A DNA stretch of 64,000 nucleotides. Source: Zea mays. Lineage: Eukaryota; Streptophyta; Magnoliopsida; Poales; Poaceae. Below are positions 27,598 through 42,427 of the stretch, one piece after another. Position 1 is the stretch's first letter. The number at the start of each line of letters is the position of its first letter. The stretch is from positions 200,731,974 to 200,795,973 of the forward strand of contig NC_050100.1 of the NCBI RefSeq assembly GCF_902167145.1. The letters are read 5' to 3'. The notes beneath the pieces are model-generated. The model saw only the letters and a list, made by a program, of their open reading frames with translations, did no database searches and was not told the origin of the DNA. A program made the translations under genes and the position numbers.

Positions 27598-28879
27598 GAT
27601 CATCGGCCAGAGGCCCATACACCTCACCCCACATATGTTTCCTTGCCATAGATCACATTCTTGGATTTCTAGTGGAGACCATTTCTTGGTCAAAAATCCG
27701 TAGGTGTTAGCCTTCAGTGTCATTGAAAATGGTCGTACATGTCTATTTTCGACAAAAATGGGGGTTGTGTGGCCATTCATCATCGACCAGAGGCTCATAC
27801 ACCTCACCCACATATGTTTCCTTGCCATAGATCACATTTTGGATTTCTGGTGGAGAACATTTCTTGGTCAAAAATCCGTAGGTGTTAGCCTTCGGTATTA
27901 TTGAAAATGGTCGTTCATGGCTATTTTCGACAAAAATGGGGGTTGTGTGGCCATTGATCATCGACCAGAGGCTCATACACCTCACTCCACGTATGTTTCC
28001 TTGCCATAGATCACATTCTTGGATTTCTGGTGGAGACCATTTCTTGATCAAAAATCCGTAGGTGTTAGCCTTCGGTATTATTGAAAATGGTCGTTCATGG
28101 CTATTTTCGTAAAAAACGGGGGTTATGTGGCCATTTATCATCGACCAGAGGCTCATACACCTCACCTTACATATGTTTCCTTTCCATAGTTCACATTCTC
28201 TGATTTATGGTGGAGACCATTTCTTGGGCAAAAATCCGTAAGTGTTAGCCTTCCATGTCATTGAAAATGGTCGTTCATGGCAATTTTCGACAAAATGGGG
28301 GTTGTGTGGCCATTGATCATCGACCAGAGGCTCGTACACTTTACCCCACATATGTTTTCTTGCCATTGGTCACATTCTTGGATTTCTGGTGGAGACCATT
28401 TCTTGGTCAAGAATTCGTTGGTGTTAGCCTTCGGTATTATTGAAAATGGTCATTCATGGCTATTTTCGTCTAAAATGGGGGTTGTGTGGCCATTTATCAT
28501 CGACCAGAGGCTCGTACACCTCACCCACATATGATTCCTTGCCATAGATCACATTCTTTGATTTCTGGTGGAGACCATTTCTTGGTCAAAAATCCGAATG
28601 TGTTAGCTTCAGTACTATTGAAAATGGTCGTTCATGGCTATTTTCGACAGAAATAAGGGTTGTGTGGCCATTGATATTCGACCAGAGGCTCATACACCTC
28701 ACTACACATATGTTTCCTTGCCATAGATCACATTCTTGGATTTATGGTGGAGACCATTTCTTGGTCAAAAATCCGTGAGTGTTAGCCTTCAGTGTCATTA
28801 AAATGGTCGTTCATGGCTATTTTTGACAAAAATGGGGGTTGTGTGGCCATTGATCATCGACCAGAGGCTCGTACACCTC

Positions 28880-31800
28880 ACCCCACATATGTTTCATTGC
28901 CATAGATCACATTCTTGGATTTCTAGTTGAGACCATTTCTTGGGCAAAAATCTGAATGTGTTAGCCTTCGGTATTATTGAAAATGGTCATTCATGGCGAT
29001 TTTCGACAAAAATTGGTGTTGTGTGGCCATTGATCTTCGACCAGAGGCTCATACACCTCACTACACATATGTTTCCTTGCCATAGATCACATTCTTGGAT
29101 TTATGGTGGAGACCATTTCTTCATCAAAATTTCGTAGGTGTTAGCCTTCAGTGTCATTGAAAATGGTCGTTCATGGCTATTTTCGACAAAAATGGGGGTT
29201 GTGTGGCCATTGATCATCGACCAGAGGCTCGTACACCTCACCCCAGATATGTTTCCTTGCCATATATCACATTCTCGGATTTCTGGTGGAGACCATTTCT
29301 TGGTCAAAAATCCATACGTGTTAGCCTTCTGTATTATTGAAAATGGTCGTTGATCGCTATTTTCGACAAAAAATGGGCGTTGTGTGGCCATTGATCAACG
29401 ACCAGAGGCCCATACACCTCACCCCACATATGTTTCCTTGCCATAGATCACATTCTTGGACTTATGGTGGAGACCATTTCTTGGTCAAAAATCTGTAGGT
29501 GTTACCCTTCAGTGTCATTGAAAATGGTCGTTCATGGCTATTTTTGACAAAAATGGGGGTTATGTGGCCATTGATCATCGACCAAAGGCTCGTACACCTC
29601 ACCCCACATATGTTTCCTTACCATAGATCACATTTTGGATTTCTGGTGGAGACCATTTCTTGGTCAAAAATCCGTAGGTGTTAGCTTTCGGTATTATTGA
29701 AAACGGTCGTTCATGGCTATTTTTGACAAAAATGGGGGTTCTTTGGCCATTGATCATCGACCAGAGGCTCATACACCTCACCCCACATATGTTTCCTTTC
29801 CATAGATCACATTCTTGGATTTCTGGTGGAGACCATTTCTTGGTCAAAAATCTGTAGGTGTTAGCCTTCGGTATTATTGAAAATGGTCGTTCGTGGCTAT
29901 TTTCATCAAAAATAGGGGTTGTGTGGCCATTTATCATCGACCAGAGGCTCGTACACCTCACCCCACATATGTTTCCTTGCTATAGATCACATTCTTGGAT
30001 TTTTGGTGGAGACCATTTCTTGGTCAAAAATTCGTACGTGTTAGCCTTCAGTATTATTGAAAATGATCGTTCATGGCTATTTTCGACAAAATGGGGGTTG
30101 TGTGGCCATTGATCATCGACCAGAGGCTCGTACAACTCACCCAACATATGTTTCCTTGCCATAGATCACATTCTTGGATTTCTAGTGGAGACCATTTCTT
30201 GGGCAAAAATCTGAATGTGTTAGCCTTCGGTGTTATTGAAAATTGTCATTCATGGCTATTTTCGACAAAAATGGGGGTTGTGTGGCCATTGATCTTTGAC
30301 CAGAGGCTCATACATCTCACTACACATATGTTTCCTTGCCATAGATCACATTATTGGATTTATGGTGGAGACCAGTTCTTGGTCAAAAATCCGTAGGTGT
30401 TAGCCTTCAGTGTCATTGAAAATGATCGTTCATTGCTATTTTCGACAAAAATGGGGGTTGTGTGGCCATTGATCATCGACCAGAGGCTCGTACACTTCAA
30501 CCCACATATGTTTTCTTGCCATAGATCACATTCTTGGATTTCTGGTGGAGACCATTTCTTGGTCAAAAATCTGTTGGTGTTAGCCTTCGGTATTATTGAA
30601 AATGGTCGTTCATGGCTATTTTCGACTAAAATGGGGGTTGTGTGGCCATTTGTCATCGACGAGAGGCTCGTACACCTCACCCCACATATGTTTCCTTGCC
30701 ATAGATCACATTCTTGGATTTCTGGTGTTGAACATTTCTTGGTCAAAAATACGAATGTGTTAGCCTTCGGTACTATTGAAAATGGTCGTTCATGGCTATT
30801 TTCGACAAAAATGGGGGTTGTGTGGACATTGATCATCGACCAGAGGCTCGTAAACCTCACCCCTCATATGTTTCATTGCCATAGATCACATTCTTGGATT
30901 TCTGGTGGAGACCATTTCTTGGGCAAAAATCTGAATGTGTGAGCCTTCGGTATTATTGAAACTGGTCATTCATGGCGATTTTCGACAAAAATTGGTGTTG
31001 TGTGGCCATTGATCTTCGACCAGAGGCTCATACACCTCACTACACATATGTTTCCTTGCCATAGATCACATTCTTGGATTTATGGTGGAGACCATTTCTT
31101 CGTCAAAATTTCGTAGGTGTTAGCCTTCAGTGTCATTGAAAATGGTCGTTCATGGCTATTTTCGACAAAAATGGGGGTTGTGTGGCCATTGATCATCGAC
31201 CAGAGGCTCGTACACCTCACCCCAGATATGTTTCCTTGCCATATATCACATTCTCGGATTTCTGCTGGAGACCATTTCTTGGTCAAAAATCCATACGTGT
31301 TAGCCTTCTGTATTATTGAAAATGGTCGTTGATCGCTATTTTCGACAAAAAATGGGCGTTGTGTGGCCATTGATCAACGACCAGAGGCCCATACACCTCA
31401 CCCCACATATGTTTCCTTGCCATAGATCACATTCTTGGACTTATGGTGGAGACCATTTCTTGGTCAAAAATCTGTAGGTGTTACCCTTCAGTGTCATTGA
31501 AAATGGTCGTTCATGGCTATTTTTGACAAAAATGGGGGTTATGTGGCCATTGATCATCGACCAAAGGCTCGTACACCTCACCCCACATATGTTTCCTTAC
31601 CATAGATCACATTTTGGATTTCTGGTGGAGACCATTTCTTGGTCAAAAATCCGTAGGTGTTAGCTTTCGGTATTATTGAAAACGGTCGTTCATGGCTATT
31701 TTTGACAAAAATGGGGGTTCTTTGGCCATTGATCATCGACCAGAGGCTCATACACCTCACCCCACATATGTTTCCTTTCCATAGATCACATTCTTGGATT

Positions 31801-32400
31801 TCTGGTGGAGACCATTTCTTGGTCAAAAATCTGTAGGTGTTAGCCTTCGGTATTATTGAAAATGGTCGTTCATGGCTATTTTCATCAAAAATAGGGGTTG
31901 TGTGGCCATTTATCATCGACCAGAGGCTCGTACACCTCACCCCACATATGTTTCCTTGCTATAGATCACATTCTTGGATTTCTGGTGGAGACCATTTCTT
32001 GGTCAAAAATTTGTACGTGTTAGCCTTCAGTATTATTGAAAATGATCGTTCATGGCTATTTTCGACAAAATGGGGGTTGTGTGGCCATTGATCATCGACC
32101 AGAGGCTCGTACAACTCACCCAACATATGTTTCCTTGCCATAGATCACATTCTTGGATTTCTAGTGGAGACCATTTCTTGGGCAAAAATCTGAATGTGTT
32201 AGCCTTCGGTGTTATTGAAAATTGTCATTCATGGCTATTTTCGACAAAAATGGGGGTTGTGTGGCCATTGATCTTTGACCAGAGGCTCATACATCTCACT
32301 ACACATATGTTTCTTTGCCATAGATCACATTCTTGGATTTATGGTGGAGACCAGTTCTTGGTCAAAAATCCGTAGGTGTTAGCCTTCAGTGTCATTGAAA
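28880..32400 (-). repeat. 11-unit-spaced (1,979 bp) tandem duplication
   Basis: About 28,880-30,420 reappears at about 30,860-32,400 with a 1,979-bp offset. Shared rare variants include ggcgattttcgac, ttgatcgctattttcg and a shortened cacattttgg monomer. Differences are visible, for example catcaaaa against cgtcaaaa near 29,108/31,087 and ttattgg against ttcttgg near 30,352/32,331, so it is older than the 1,256-bp duplication beside it. Confidence 0.85.
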
Positions 32401-34580
32401 ATGGTCGTTCATGGCTATTTCCGACAAAAATGGGGGTTGTGTGGCCATTGACCATCGACCAGAGGCTCGTACACCTCACCCCACATAGGTATTCTTGCCA
32501 TAGATCACATTCTTGGATTTCTGGTAGAGACCATTTCTTAGTCAAAAATCCGTTGGTGTTAGCCTTCGGTATTATTGAAAATGGTCGTTCATGGCTATTT
32601 TCGACTAAAATGGGGGTTGTGTGGCCATTTATCATCGACCAGAGGCTCGTACACCTCATACCACATATGTTTCCTTGCCATAGATCACATTCTTGGATTT
32701 CTAGTGGAGACCATTTATTGCTCAAAAATCTATACGTGTTAGCCTTCAGTATTATTGAAAATGGTCATTCATGGCTATTTTCGACAAAAATGGGGGTTGT
32801 GTGGCCATTGATCATCGACCAGAGGCTCGTAAACCTCACCCCACATGTGTTTCCTTGCCATAGATCACATTCTTTGATTTTTGGTGGAGACCATTTCTTG
32901 GTCAAAAATCTGAATGTTTTAGCCTTCGGTACTATTGAGAATGGTCGTTCATGGCTATTTTCGACAAAAATGGGGGTTGTGTGGCCATTGATATTCGACC
33001 AAAGGCTCATACACCTCAATACACATGTTTCCTTTCCATAGATCACATTCTTGTATTTATGGTGGAGACCATTTCTTGGTCAAAAATCCGTAGGTGTTAG
33101 CGTTCAGTGTCATTGAAAAGGTCGTTCATGGCTATTTTCGACAAAAATGGGGTTTGTGTGGCCATTGATCATCGACCAGAGGCTCGTACACTTCACCCCA
33201 CATATTTTTTCTTGCCATAGATCACATTCTTGGATTTCTAGTGGGGACCATTTCTTGGTCAAAAATCCGTTTGTGTTAGCCTTCGGTATTATTGAAAATG
33301 GTCGTTCATGGCTATTTTCGACAAAATGGGGGTTGTGTGGCCATTGATCATCGACCAGAGGCTCGTACAACTCACCCAACATATGTTTCCTTGCCATAGA
33401 TCACATTCTTGGATTTCTAGTGGAGACCATTTCTTGGGCAAAAATCTGAATGTGTTAGCCTTCGGTGTTATTGAAAATTGTCATTCATGGCTATTTTCGA
33501 CAAAAATGGGGGTTGTGTGGCCATTGATCTTTGACCAGAGGCTCATACATCTCACTACACATATGTTTCTTTGCCATAGATCACATTCTTGGATTTATGG
33601 TGGAGACCAGTTCTTGGTCAAAAATCCGTAGGTGTTAGCCTTCAGTGTCATTGAAAATGGTCGTTCATGGCTATTTCCGACAAAAATGGGGGTTGTGTGG
33701 CCATTGACCATCGACCAGAGGCTCGTACACCTCACCCCACATAGGTATTCTTGCCATAGATCACATTCTTGGATTTCTGGTAGAGACCATTTCTTAGTCA
33801 AAAATCCGTTGGTGTTAGCCTTCGGTATTATTGAAAATGGTCGTTCATGGCTATTTTCGACTAAAATGGGGGTTGTGTGGCCATTTATCATCGACCAGAG
33901 GCTCGTACACCTCATACCACATATGTTTCCTTGCCATAGATCACATTCTTGGATTTCTAGTGGAGACCATTTATTGGTCAAAAATCTATACGTGTTAGCC
34001 TTCAGTATTATTGAAAATGGTCATTCATGGCTATTTTCGACAAAAATGGGGGTTGTGTGGCCATTGATCATCGACCAGAGGCTCGTAAACCTCACCCCAC
34101 ATGTGTTTCCTTGCCATAGATCACATTCTTTGATTTTTGGTGGAGACCATTTCTTGGTCAAAAATCTGAATGTTTTAGCCTTCGGTACTATTGAGAATGG
34201 TCGTTCATGGCTATTTTCGACAAAAATGGGGGTTGTGTGGCCATTGATATTCGACCAAAGGCTCATACACCTCAATACACATGTTTCCTTTCCATAGATC
34301 ACATTCTTGTATTTATGGTGGAGACCATTTCTTGGTCAAAAATCCGTAGGTGTTAGCGTTCAGTGTCATTGAAAAGGTCGTTCATGGCTATTTTCGACAA
34401 AAATGGGGTTTGTGTGGCCATTGATCATCGACCAGAGGCTCGTACACTTCACCCCACATATTTTTTCTTGCCATAGATCACATTCTTGGATTTCTAGTGG
34501 GGACCATTTCTTGGTCAAAAATCCGTTTGTGTTAGCCTTCGGTATTATTGAAAATGGTCGTTCATGGCTATTTTCGACAA
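32045..34580 (-). repeat. 7-unit (1,256 bp) tandem duplication, near-identical
   Basis: Positions 32,045-33,300 and 33,301-34,556 match at a constant 1,256-bp offset, and agreement runs on to about 34,580. The one difference I noticed is C at 32,721 against G at 33,977. The unit is 4 bp short of seven full monomers because of small shared deletions, such as caatacacatgtttcc near 33,018 and 34,274. Both boundaries fall in the conserved ttcatggctattttcgac stretch, the pattern expected of unequal exchange between monomers. Confidence 0.9.
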
Positions 34581-37500
34581 AAATGGGGGTTGTGTGGCCA
34601 TTTATCATCGACCAGAGGCTCATACACCTCACCCCACATATGTTCCCTTGCCATGGATCACATTCTTGGATTTTTGGTGGAGACCATTTCTTGGTAAAAA
34701 ATCTGTAGGTGTTAGCCTCTAGTATTATTGAAAATGGTTGTTCATGGCTATTTTCATCAAAAATGGTGGTTGTGTGGCCATTTATCATCGACCAGAGGCT
34801 CGTACACCTCACCCCACATATGTTTCCTTACCATAGATCACATTCTTGGATTTCTGGTGGAGACCATTTCTTGGTCAAAAATTCGTACGTGTTAGCCTTC
34901 GGTATTATTGAAAATGGTCATTCATGGCTATTTTCGACAAAAATGGGGGTTGTGTGGCCATTGATCTTCGACCAGAGGCTCATACACCTCACTACACATA
35001 TGTTTCCTTGCCATAGATCAAATTCTTGGATTTATGGTGGAGACCATTTCTTGGTCAAAAATCTATAGGTGTTAGCCTTCAGTGTCATTGAAAATTATCG
35101 TTCATGGCTATTTTCGACAAAAATGGGGGTTGTGTGGCCATTGATCATCGACCAGAGGCTCGTACACTTCACCCCACATATGTTTTCTTGCCATAGATCA
35201 CATTCTTGGATTTCTAGTGGAGACCATTTCTTGGTCAAAAATCTGTTGGTGTTAGCCTTCTGTATTATAGAAAATGGTCGTTCATGGCTATTTTCGACTG
35301 AAATGGGGGTTGTGTGGCCATTTATCATCGACCAGAGGCTCATACACCTCAACCCACATATGCTTCCTTGCCATAGATCACATTCTTGGATATCTAGTGG
35401 AGACCATTTCTTGGTCAAAAATCCGTACGTGTTAGCCTTCGGTATTATTGAAAATGGTCATTCATGGCTATTTTCGAAAAAAATGGGGGTTGTGTGGCCA
35501 TTGATCATCGACCAAAGGCGCGTACACCTCACCCCACATATGTTTCCTTGCCATAGATCACATTCTTTGATTTCTGGTGGAGACCATTTCTTGGTCAAAA
35601 ATCTGAATGTGTTAGCCTTCGGAACTATTGAGAATGGTCGTTCATGGCAATTTTCGACAAAAATGGGGGTTGTGTGGCCATTGATATTGGACCAGAGGCT
35701 CATACACCTCACTACGCATATGTTTCCTTGCCATAGATCACATTCTTGGACTTATGGTGGAGACCATTTCTTGGTCAAAAATCCGTAGGTGTTAGCCTTC
35801 GGTATTATTGAAAATCGTCGTTCATGGCTATTTTCGACAAAAATGGGGGTTGTGTGGCCATTGATCATCGACCAGAGGCTCATACACCTCACCCCACATA
35901 TGTTTCCTTGCATATATCACATTCTTGGATTTTTGGTGGAGACCATTTCTTGGTCAAAAATCCGTAGGTGTTAGCCTCTAGTATTATTGAAAATGGTCGC
36001 TCATGGCTATTTTCATAAAAAATGGGGGTTGTGTGGCCATTTATCATCGACTAGAGGCTCATAAACCTCACCCCACATATGTTTCCTTGCCATAGATCAC
36101 ATTCTTGGATTTCTGGTGGAGACCATTTCTTGGTCAAAAACTCGTACGTGTTAGCCTTCGGTATGATTGAAAATGGTCGTTCATGGCTATTTTCGGCAAA
36201 ATGGGGGTTCTGTGGCCATTGATCATCGACCAGAGGCTCGTACACCTCACCCCACATATGTTTCTTGCCATAGATCACATTCTTGGATTTCTGGTGGAGA
36301 CCATTTCTTGGGCAAAAATCCGAATGTGTTAGCCTTTGGTATTTTTGAAAATGGTCATTCATGGCTATTTTCGACAAAAATGGGGGTTGTGTGGCCATTG
36401 ATCTTCGACTAGAGGCTCATACACCTCACTACACATATGTTTCCTTGCCATAGATCACATTCTTGGATTTATGGTGGAGACCATTTCTTGGTCAAAAATC
36501 CGTAGGTGTTAGCCTTCAGTGTCATTGAAAATGGTCGTTCATGGCTATTTTCGACAAAAATTAGGGTTGTGTGGCCATTGATCGTCGACTAGAGGCTCAT
36601 ACACCTCACCCCACATATGTTTCCTTGTCGTAGATCACATTCTTGGATTTCTGGTGGAGACCATTTCTTGGTAAAAAATCGGTAGGTGTTAGCCTTCGGT
36701 ATTATTGAAAATGGTCGTTCATGGCTATTTTCGACAAAAATGGGGGTTGTGTGGCCATTGATCATCGCCAGAGGCTCATACACCTCACCCCACATATGTT
36801 TCCTTGCCATAGATCACATTCTTGGATTTCTAGTGGAGACCATTTCTTGGTCAAAAATCCGTAGGTGTTAGCCTCTAGTATTATTGAAAATGGTCGCTCA
36901 TGGCTATTTTCATAAAAAATGGGGGTTGTGTGGCCATTTATCATCGACTAGAGGCTCATAAACCTCACCCCACATATGTTTCCTTGCCATAGATCACATT
37001 CTTGGATTTCTGGTGGAGACCATTTCTTGGTCAAAAACTCGTAAGTGTTAGCCTTCGGTATTATTGAAAATGGTCGTTCATGGCTATTTTCGGCAAAATG
37101 GGGGTTGTGTGGCCATTGATCATCGACCAGAGGCTCGTACACCTCACCCCACATATGTTTCCTTGCCATAGGTCACATTCTTGGATTTCTGGTGGAGACC
37201 ATTTCTTGGGCAAAAATCCGAATGTGTTAGCCTTTGGTATTTTTGAAAATGGTCATTCATGGCTATTTTCGACAAAAATGGGGGTTATGTGGCCATTGAT
37301 CTTCGACCAGAGGCTCATACACCTCACTACACATATGTTTCCTTGCCATAGATCACATTCTTGGATTTATGGTGGAGACCATTTCTTGGTCAGAAATCCA
37401 TAGGTGTTAGCCTTTAGTGTCATTGAAAATGGCCGTTCATGGATATTTTCGACAAAAATGGGGGTTGTGTGGCCATTGATCATCGACCAGAGGCTCGTAC

Positions 37501-39950
37501 ACTTCACCCCACATATGTTTTCATTCCATAGATCACATTCTTGGATTTCTGGAGGAGACCATTCCTTGGTCAAAAATCTGTTGGAGTTTGCCTTCGGTAT
37601 TATTGAAAATGGTCGTTCATGGCTATTTTCGACTAAAATGGGGGTTGTGTGGCCATTTATCATCGACCAGAGGCTCGTGCAATTCACCCCACATATGTTT
37701 CCTTGCCATAGATCACATTCTTGGATTTCTGGTGGAGACCATTTCTTGGTCAAAAATCCGTACGTGTTAGCCTTCGGTATTATTGAATATGGTCATTCAT
37801 GGCTATTTTCGACAAAAATGTGGGTTGTGTGGCAAATGATCATCGACCAGAGGCTCGTACACCTCACCCCACATATGTTTACTTGCCATAGATCACATTC
37901 TTGGATTTCCGGTGGAGACCATTTATTGGTCAAAAATCTGTATGTGTTAGCCTTCAGTATTATTGAAAATGGTCATTCATGGCTATTTTCGACAAAAATG
38001 GGGGTTGTGTGGCCATTGATCATCGACCAGAGGCTCGTAAACCTCACCCCACATATGTTTCCTTGCCATAGATCACATTCTTTGATTTCTGGTGGAGACC
38101 ATTTCTTGGTCAAAAATCTGAATGTTTTAGCCTTCTGTACTATTGAAAATGGTCGTTCATGGCTATTTTCGACAAAAATGGGGGTTGTGTGGCCATTGAT
38201 ATTCGACCAAAGGCTCATACACCTCACTACACATATGTTTCCTTGCCATAGATCACATTCTTGGATTTATTGTGGAGACCATTTCTTGGTCAAAAATCCG
38301 TAGGTGTTAGCCTTCAGTGTCATTGAAAATGGTCGTTCATGGCTGATTTCGACAAAAATGGGGTTTGTGTGGCCATTGATCATCGACCAGAGGCTCGTAC
38401 ACTTCACCCCACATATGTTTTCTTGCCAGAGATCGCATTCTAGGATTTGTGGTGGAGACCATTTCTTGGTCAAAAATCCGTTGGTGTTAGCCTTCAGTAT
38501 TATTGAAAATGGTCGTTCATGGCTTTTTTCGACTAAAATGGGGGTTGTGTGGCCATTTATCATCGACCAGAGGCTCATACACCTCACCCCACATATGTTT
38601 CCTTGCCATAGATCACATTCTTGGATTTCTGGTGGAGACCATTTCTTGGTCAAAAATCCGTACGTGTTAGCCTTCGGTATTATTGAAAATGGTCATTCAT
38701 GGCAATTTTCAACAAAAATGGGGGTTGTGTGGCCAATGATCATCAACCAGAGGCTCGTAAACCTCACCCCACATATGTTTCCTTGCCATAGATCACATTC
38801 TTGGATTTCTGGTGGTGACCATTTCTTGGTCAAAAATCCGTAGGTGTTAGCCTTCGGTATTATTGAAAATGGTCGTTCATAGCTATTTTCGACAAAAATG
38901 GGGGTTATGTGGCCATTGATCATCGACCAAAGGCTCATACACCTCACCCCACATATGTTTCCTTGCCATAGACCACATTCTTGGATTTCTGGTGGAGACC
39001 ATTTGTTGGTCAAAAATCTGTGGGTGTTAGCCTTCGGTATTATTGAAAATGGTCGTTCATGGCTATTTTCATCAAAAATGGGGGTTGTGTGGCCATTTAT
39101 CATCAACCAGAGGCTCGTACACCTCACCCCACATATGTTTCCTTGCCATAGATCATATTCTTGGATTTCCGGTGGAGACCATTTATTGGTCTAAAATCTG
39201 TACGTGTTAGCCTTCAGTATTATTGAAAATGGTCATTCATGGCTATTTTCGACAAAAATGGGGGTTGTGTGGCCATTGATCATCGACTAGAGGCTCGTAA
39301 ACATCACCCCACATATGTTTCCTTGCCATAGATCACATTCTTTGATTTCTGGTGGAGACCATTTCTTGGTCAAAAATCTGAATGTTTTAGCCTTCGGTAC
39401 TATTGAAAATGGTCGTTCATGGCTATTTTCGACAAAAATGGGGGTTGTGTGGCCATTGATATTCGACCAAAGGCTCATACACCTCACTACACATATGTTT
39501 CCTTGCCACAGATCACATTCTTGGATTTATTGTGGAGACCATTTCTTGGTCAAAAATCCGTAGGTGTTAGCCTTCAGTGTCATTGAAAATGGTCGTTCAT
39601 GGCTATTTTCGACAAAAATGGGGTTTGTGTGGCCATTGATCATCGACCAGAGGCTCGTACAGTTCACCCCACATATGTTTTCTTGCCAGAGATCACTTTC
39701 TAGGATTTCTGGTGGAGACCATTTCTTGGTCAAAAATCCGTAAGTGTTAGCCTTCGGTATTATTGAAAATGGTCGTTCATGGCTATTTTCATAAAAAATG
39801 GGGGTTGTGTGGCCATTTATCATCAACCAGAGGCTCGTACACCTCACCCCACATATGTTTCCTTGCCATAGATCACATTCTTGGATTTCTAGTGGAGACC
39901 ATTTCTTGGTAAAAAATCCGTACGTGTTAGCCTTCGGTATTATTGAAAAT

Positions 39951-39962
39951 GGTCGTGGTCGT
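39951..39962 (-). repeat. 6-bp duplication marker (ggtcgtggtcgt)
   Basis: The normal ggtcgttc is expanded to ggtcgtggtcgttc. The same insertion occurs at 42,107-42,118 (reverse) and, in forward orientation, at about 12,292-12,303 and 44,241-44,252. All four mark related monomers in different blocks. Confidence 0.85.
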
Positions 39963-42427
39963 TCATGGCTATTTTCGACAAAATGGGGGTTGTGTGGCCA
40001 TTGATCATCGACCAGAGGCTCGTACACCTCACCCACATATGTTTCCTTGCCGTAGATCACATTCTTGGATTTCTGGTGGAGACCATTTCTTGGTCAAAAA
40101 TCCATACGTGTTAGCCTTCCGTATTATTGAAAATGGTCGTTCATGGCAATTTTCAACAAAATAGAGGTTCTATGGCCATTGATCATCGACCAGAGGCTCA
40201 TACACCTCACCCACATATGTTTCCTTGCCGTAGATCACATTCTTGGATTTCTGGTGGAGACCATTTCTTGGGCAAAAATCCGAATGTGTTAGCTTTCGGT
40301 ATTATTGAAAATGGTTATTCATGGCTATTTTCGACAAAAATGGGGTTGTGTGGCCATTGATAATCGACCAGAGGCTCATACACCTCACTACACATATGTT
40401 TTCTTGCCATAGATCACATTCTTGGATCTATGGTGGAGACCAGTTCTTGGTCAAAAATCCATAGGTGTTAGTCTTCAGTGTCATTGAAAATAGTCGTTCA
40501 TGGCTATTTTCGACAATAATGGGGGTTGTGTGGCCATTGATAATCGACCAGAGGCTCATACACCTCACCCCACATATGTTTCCTTGCCATAGATCACATT
40601 CTTGGATTTCTGGTGGAGACCATTTCTTGGTCAAAATTCGTAGGTGTTAGCCTTCGGTATTATTGAAAATGGTCGTTCATGGCTATTTTCGACAAAAATG
40701 GGGGTTGTGTGGCCATTGATCATCGACCAGAGGCTCGTACACCTCACCCCACATATGTTTTATTGCCATAGATCAAAATCTTGGATTTCTCGTGGAGACC
40801 ATTTCTTGGTCAAAAATCCGTATGTGTTAGCCTTCGACATTATTGAAAATGGTCGTTCATGGCTATTTTCGACAAAAATAGGGGTTGTGTGGCCATTGAT
40901 CATCGACCAGAGGCACGTACACCTCACCCGACATATAATTCCTTACCATAGATCATATTCTTGGATTTCTGGTGGAGACGATTTCTTGGTCAAAAATCCG
41001 TAGGTGTTAGCCTTCGGTATTATTGAAAATGGTCGTTCATGGCTATTTTCGACAAAAATGGGGGTTCTATGGCCATTGATCATCGACCAGAGGCTCGTAC
41101 ACCTCACCCCACATATGTTTCCTTGCCATAGATCAAATTCTTGGATTTCTGGTGGAGACCATTTCTTGGTCAAAAATCCGTAGGTGTTAGCCTTCGATAT
41201 TATTGTAAATGGTCGTTCATGGCTATTTTCGATAAAAATGGGGGTTGTGTGGCCATTGATCATCGACCAGAGGCTCATACACCTCACCCCACATATGTTT
41301 CCTTGCCATAGATCACATTCTTGGATTTCTGGTGGAGACCATTTCTTGGTCAAAAATCTGTAGGTGTTAGCCTCTGGTATTATTGAAAATGGTCGTTCAT
41401 GGCTATTTTGATAAAAAATGGGGGTTGTATGGCCATTTATCATCGACCAGAGGCTCGTACACCTCACCCCACATATGTTTCTTGCCATAGATCACATTCT
41501 TGGATTTCTGGTGGAGACCATTTCTTGGTCAAAAATTCGTACGTGTTAGCCTTCGGTATTATTGAAAATGGTCGTTCATGGCTATTTTCGACAAAATGGG
41601 GGTTGTGTGGCCATTGATTATCGACCAGAGGCTCGTACACCTCACCCCACACATGTTTCCTTATCATAGATCACATTCTTGGATTTCTGGTGGAGACCAT
41701 TTCTTCGGAAATAATCCGAATGTGTTACCTTCGGTATTTTTGAAAATGGTCATTCATGGCTATTTTCGATAAAAATGGGGGTTGTTTCTCCATTGATCTT
41801 CGACTAGAGACTCATACACCTCACTACACATATGTTTCCTTGCCATATATCACATTCTTCGATTTATGGTGGAGACCATTTCTTGGTCAAAAATCCATAG
41901 ATGTTTGCCTTCAGTTTCATTGAAAATGGTCGTTCATGGCTATTTTCGACAAAATAGAGGTTCTGTAGCCATTGATCATCGACAAGAGGCTCATACACCT
42001 CACCCCACATATGTTTCCTTGCCATAGATCACATTCTTGTATTTCGGGTGGAGACCATTTCCTGCTCAAAAATCCGTAGGTGTTAGCCTTCGGTATTATT
42101 GAAAATGGTCGTGGTCGTTCATGGCTATTTTCGACAAAAATGGGGGTTGTGTGGCCATTTATCTTCAACCAGAGGCTCATACACCTCACTACACATATGT
42201 TTTCTTGCCATATATCACATTTTTGGATCTATGGTGGAGACCAGTTCTTGGTCAAAAATTCGTAGGTGTTGGCCTTCAGTGTCATTGAAAATAGTCGTTC
42301 ATGGCTATTTTCGACAAAAATGGGGGTTGTGTGGCCATTGATAATAGACCAGAGGCTCGTACACCTCACCCCACAAATGTTTCCTTGCCATAGATCACAT
42401 TCTTTTATTTCTGGTGGAGACCATTTC

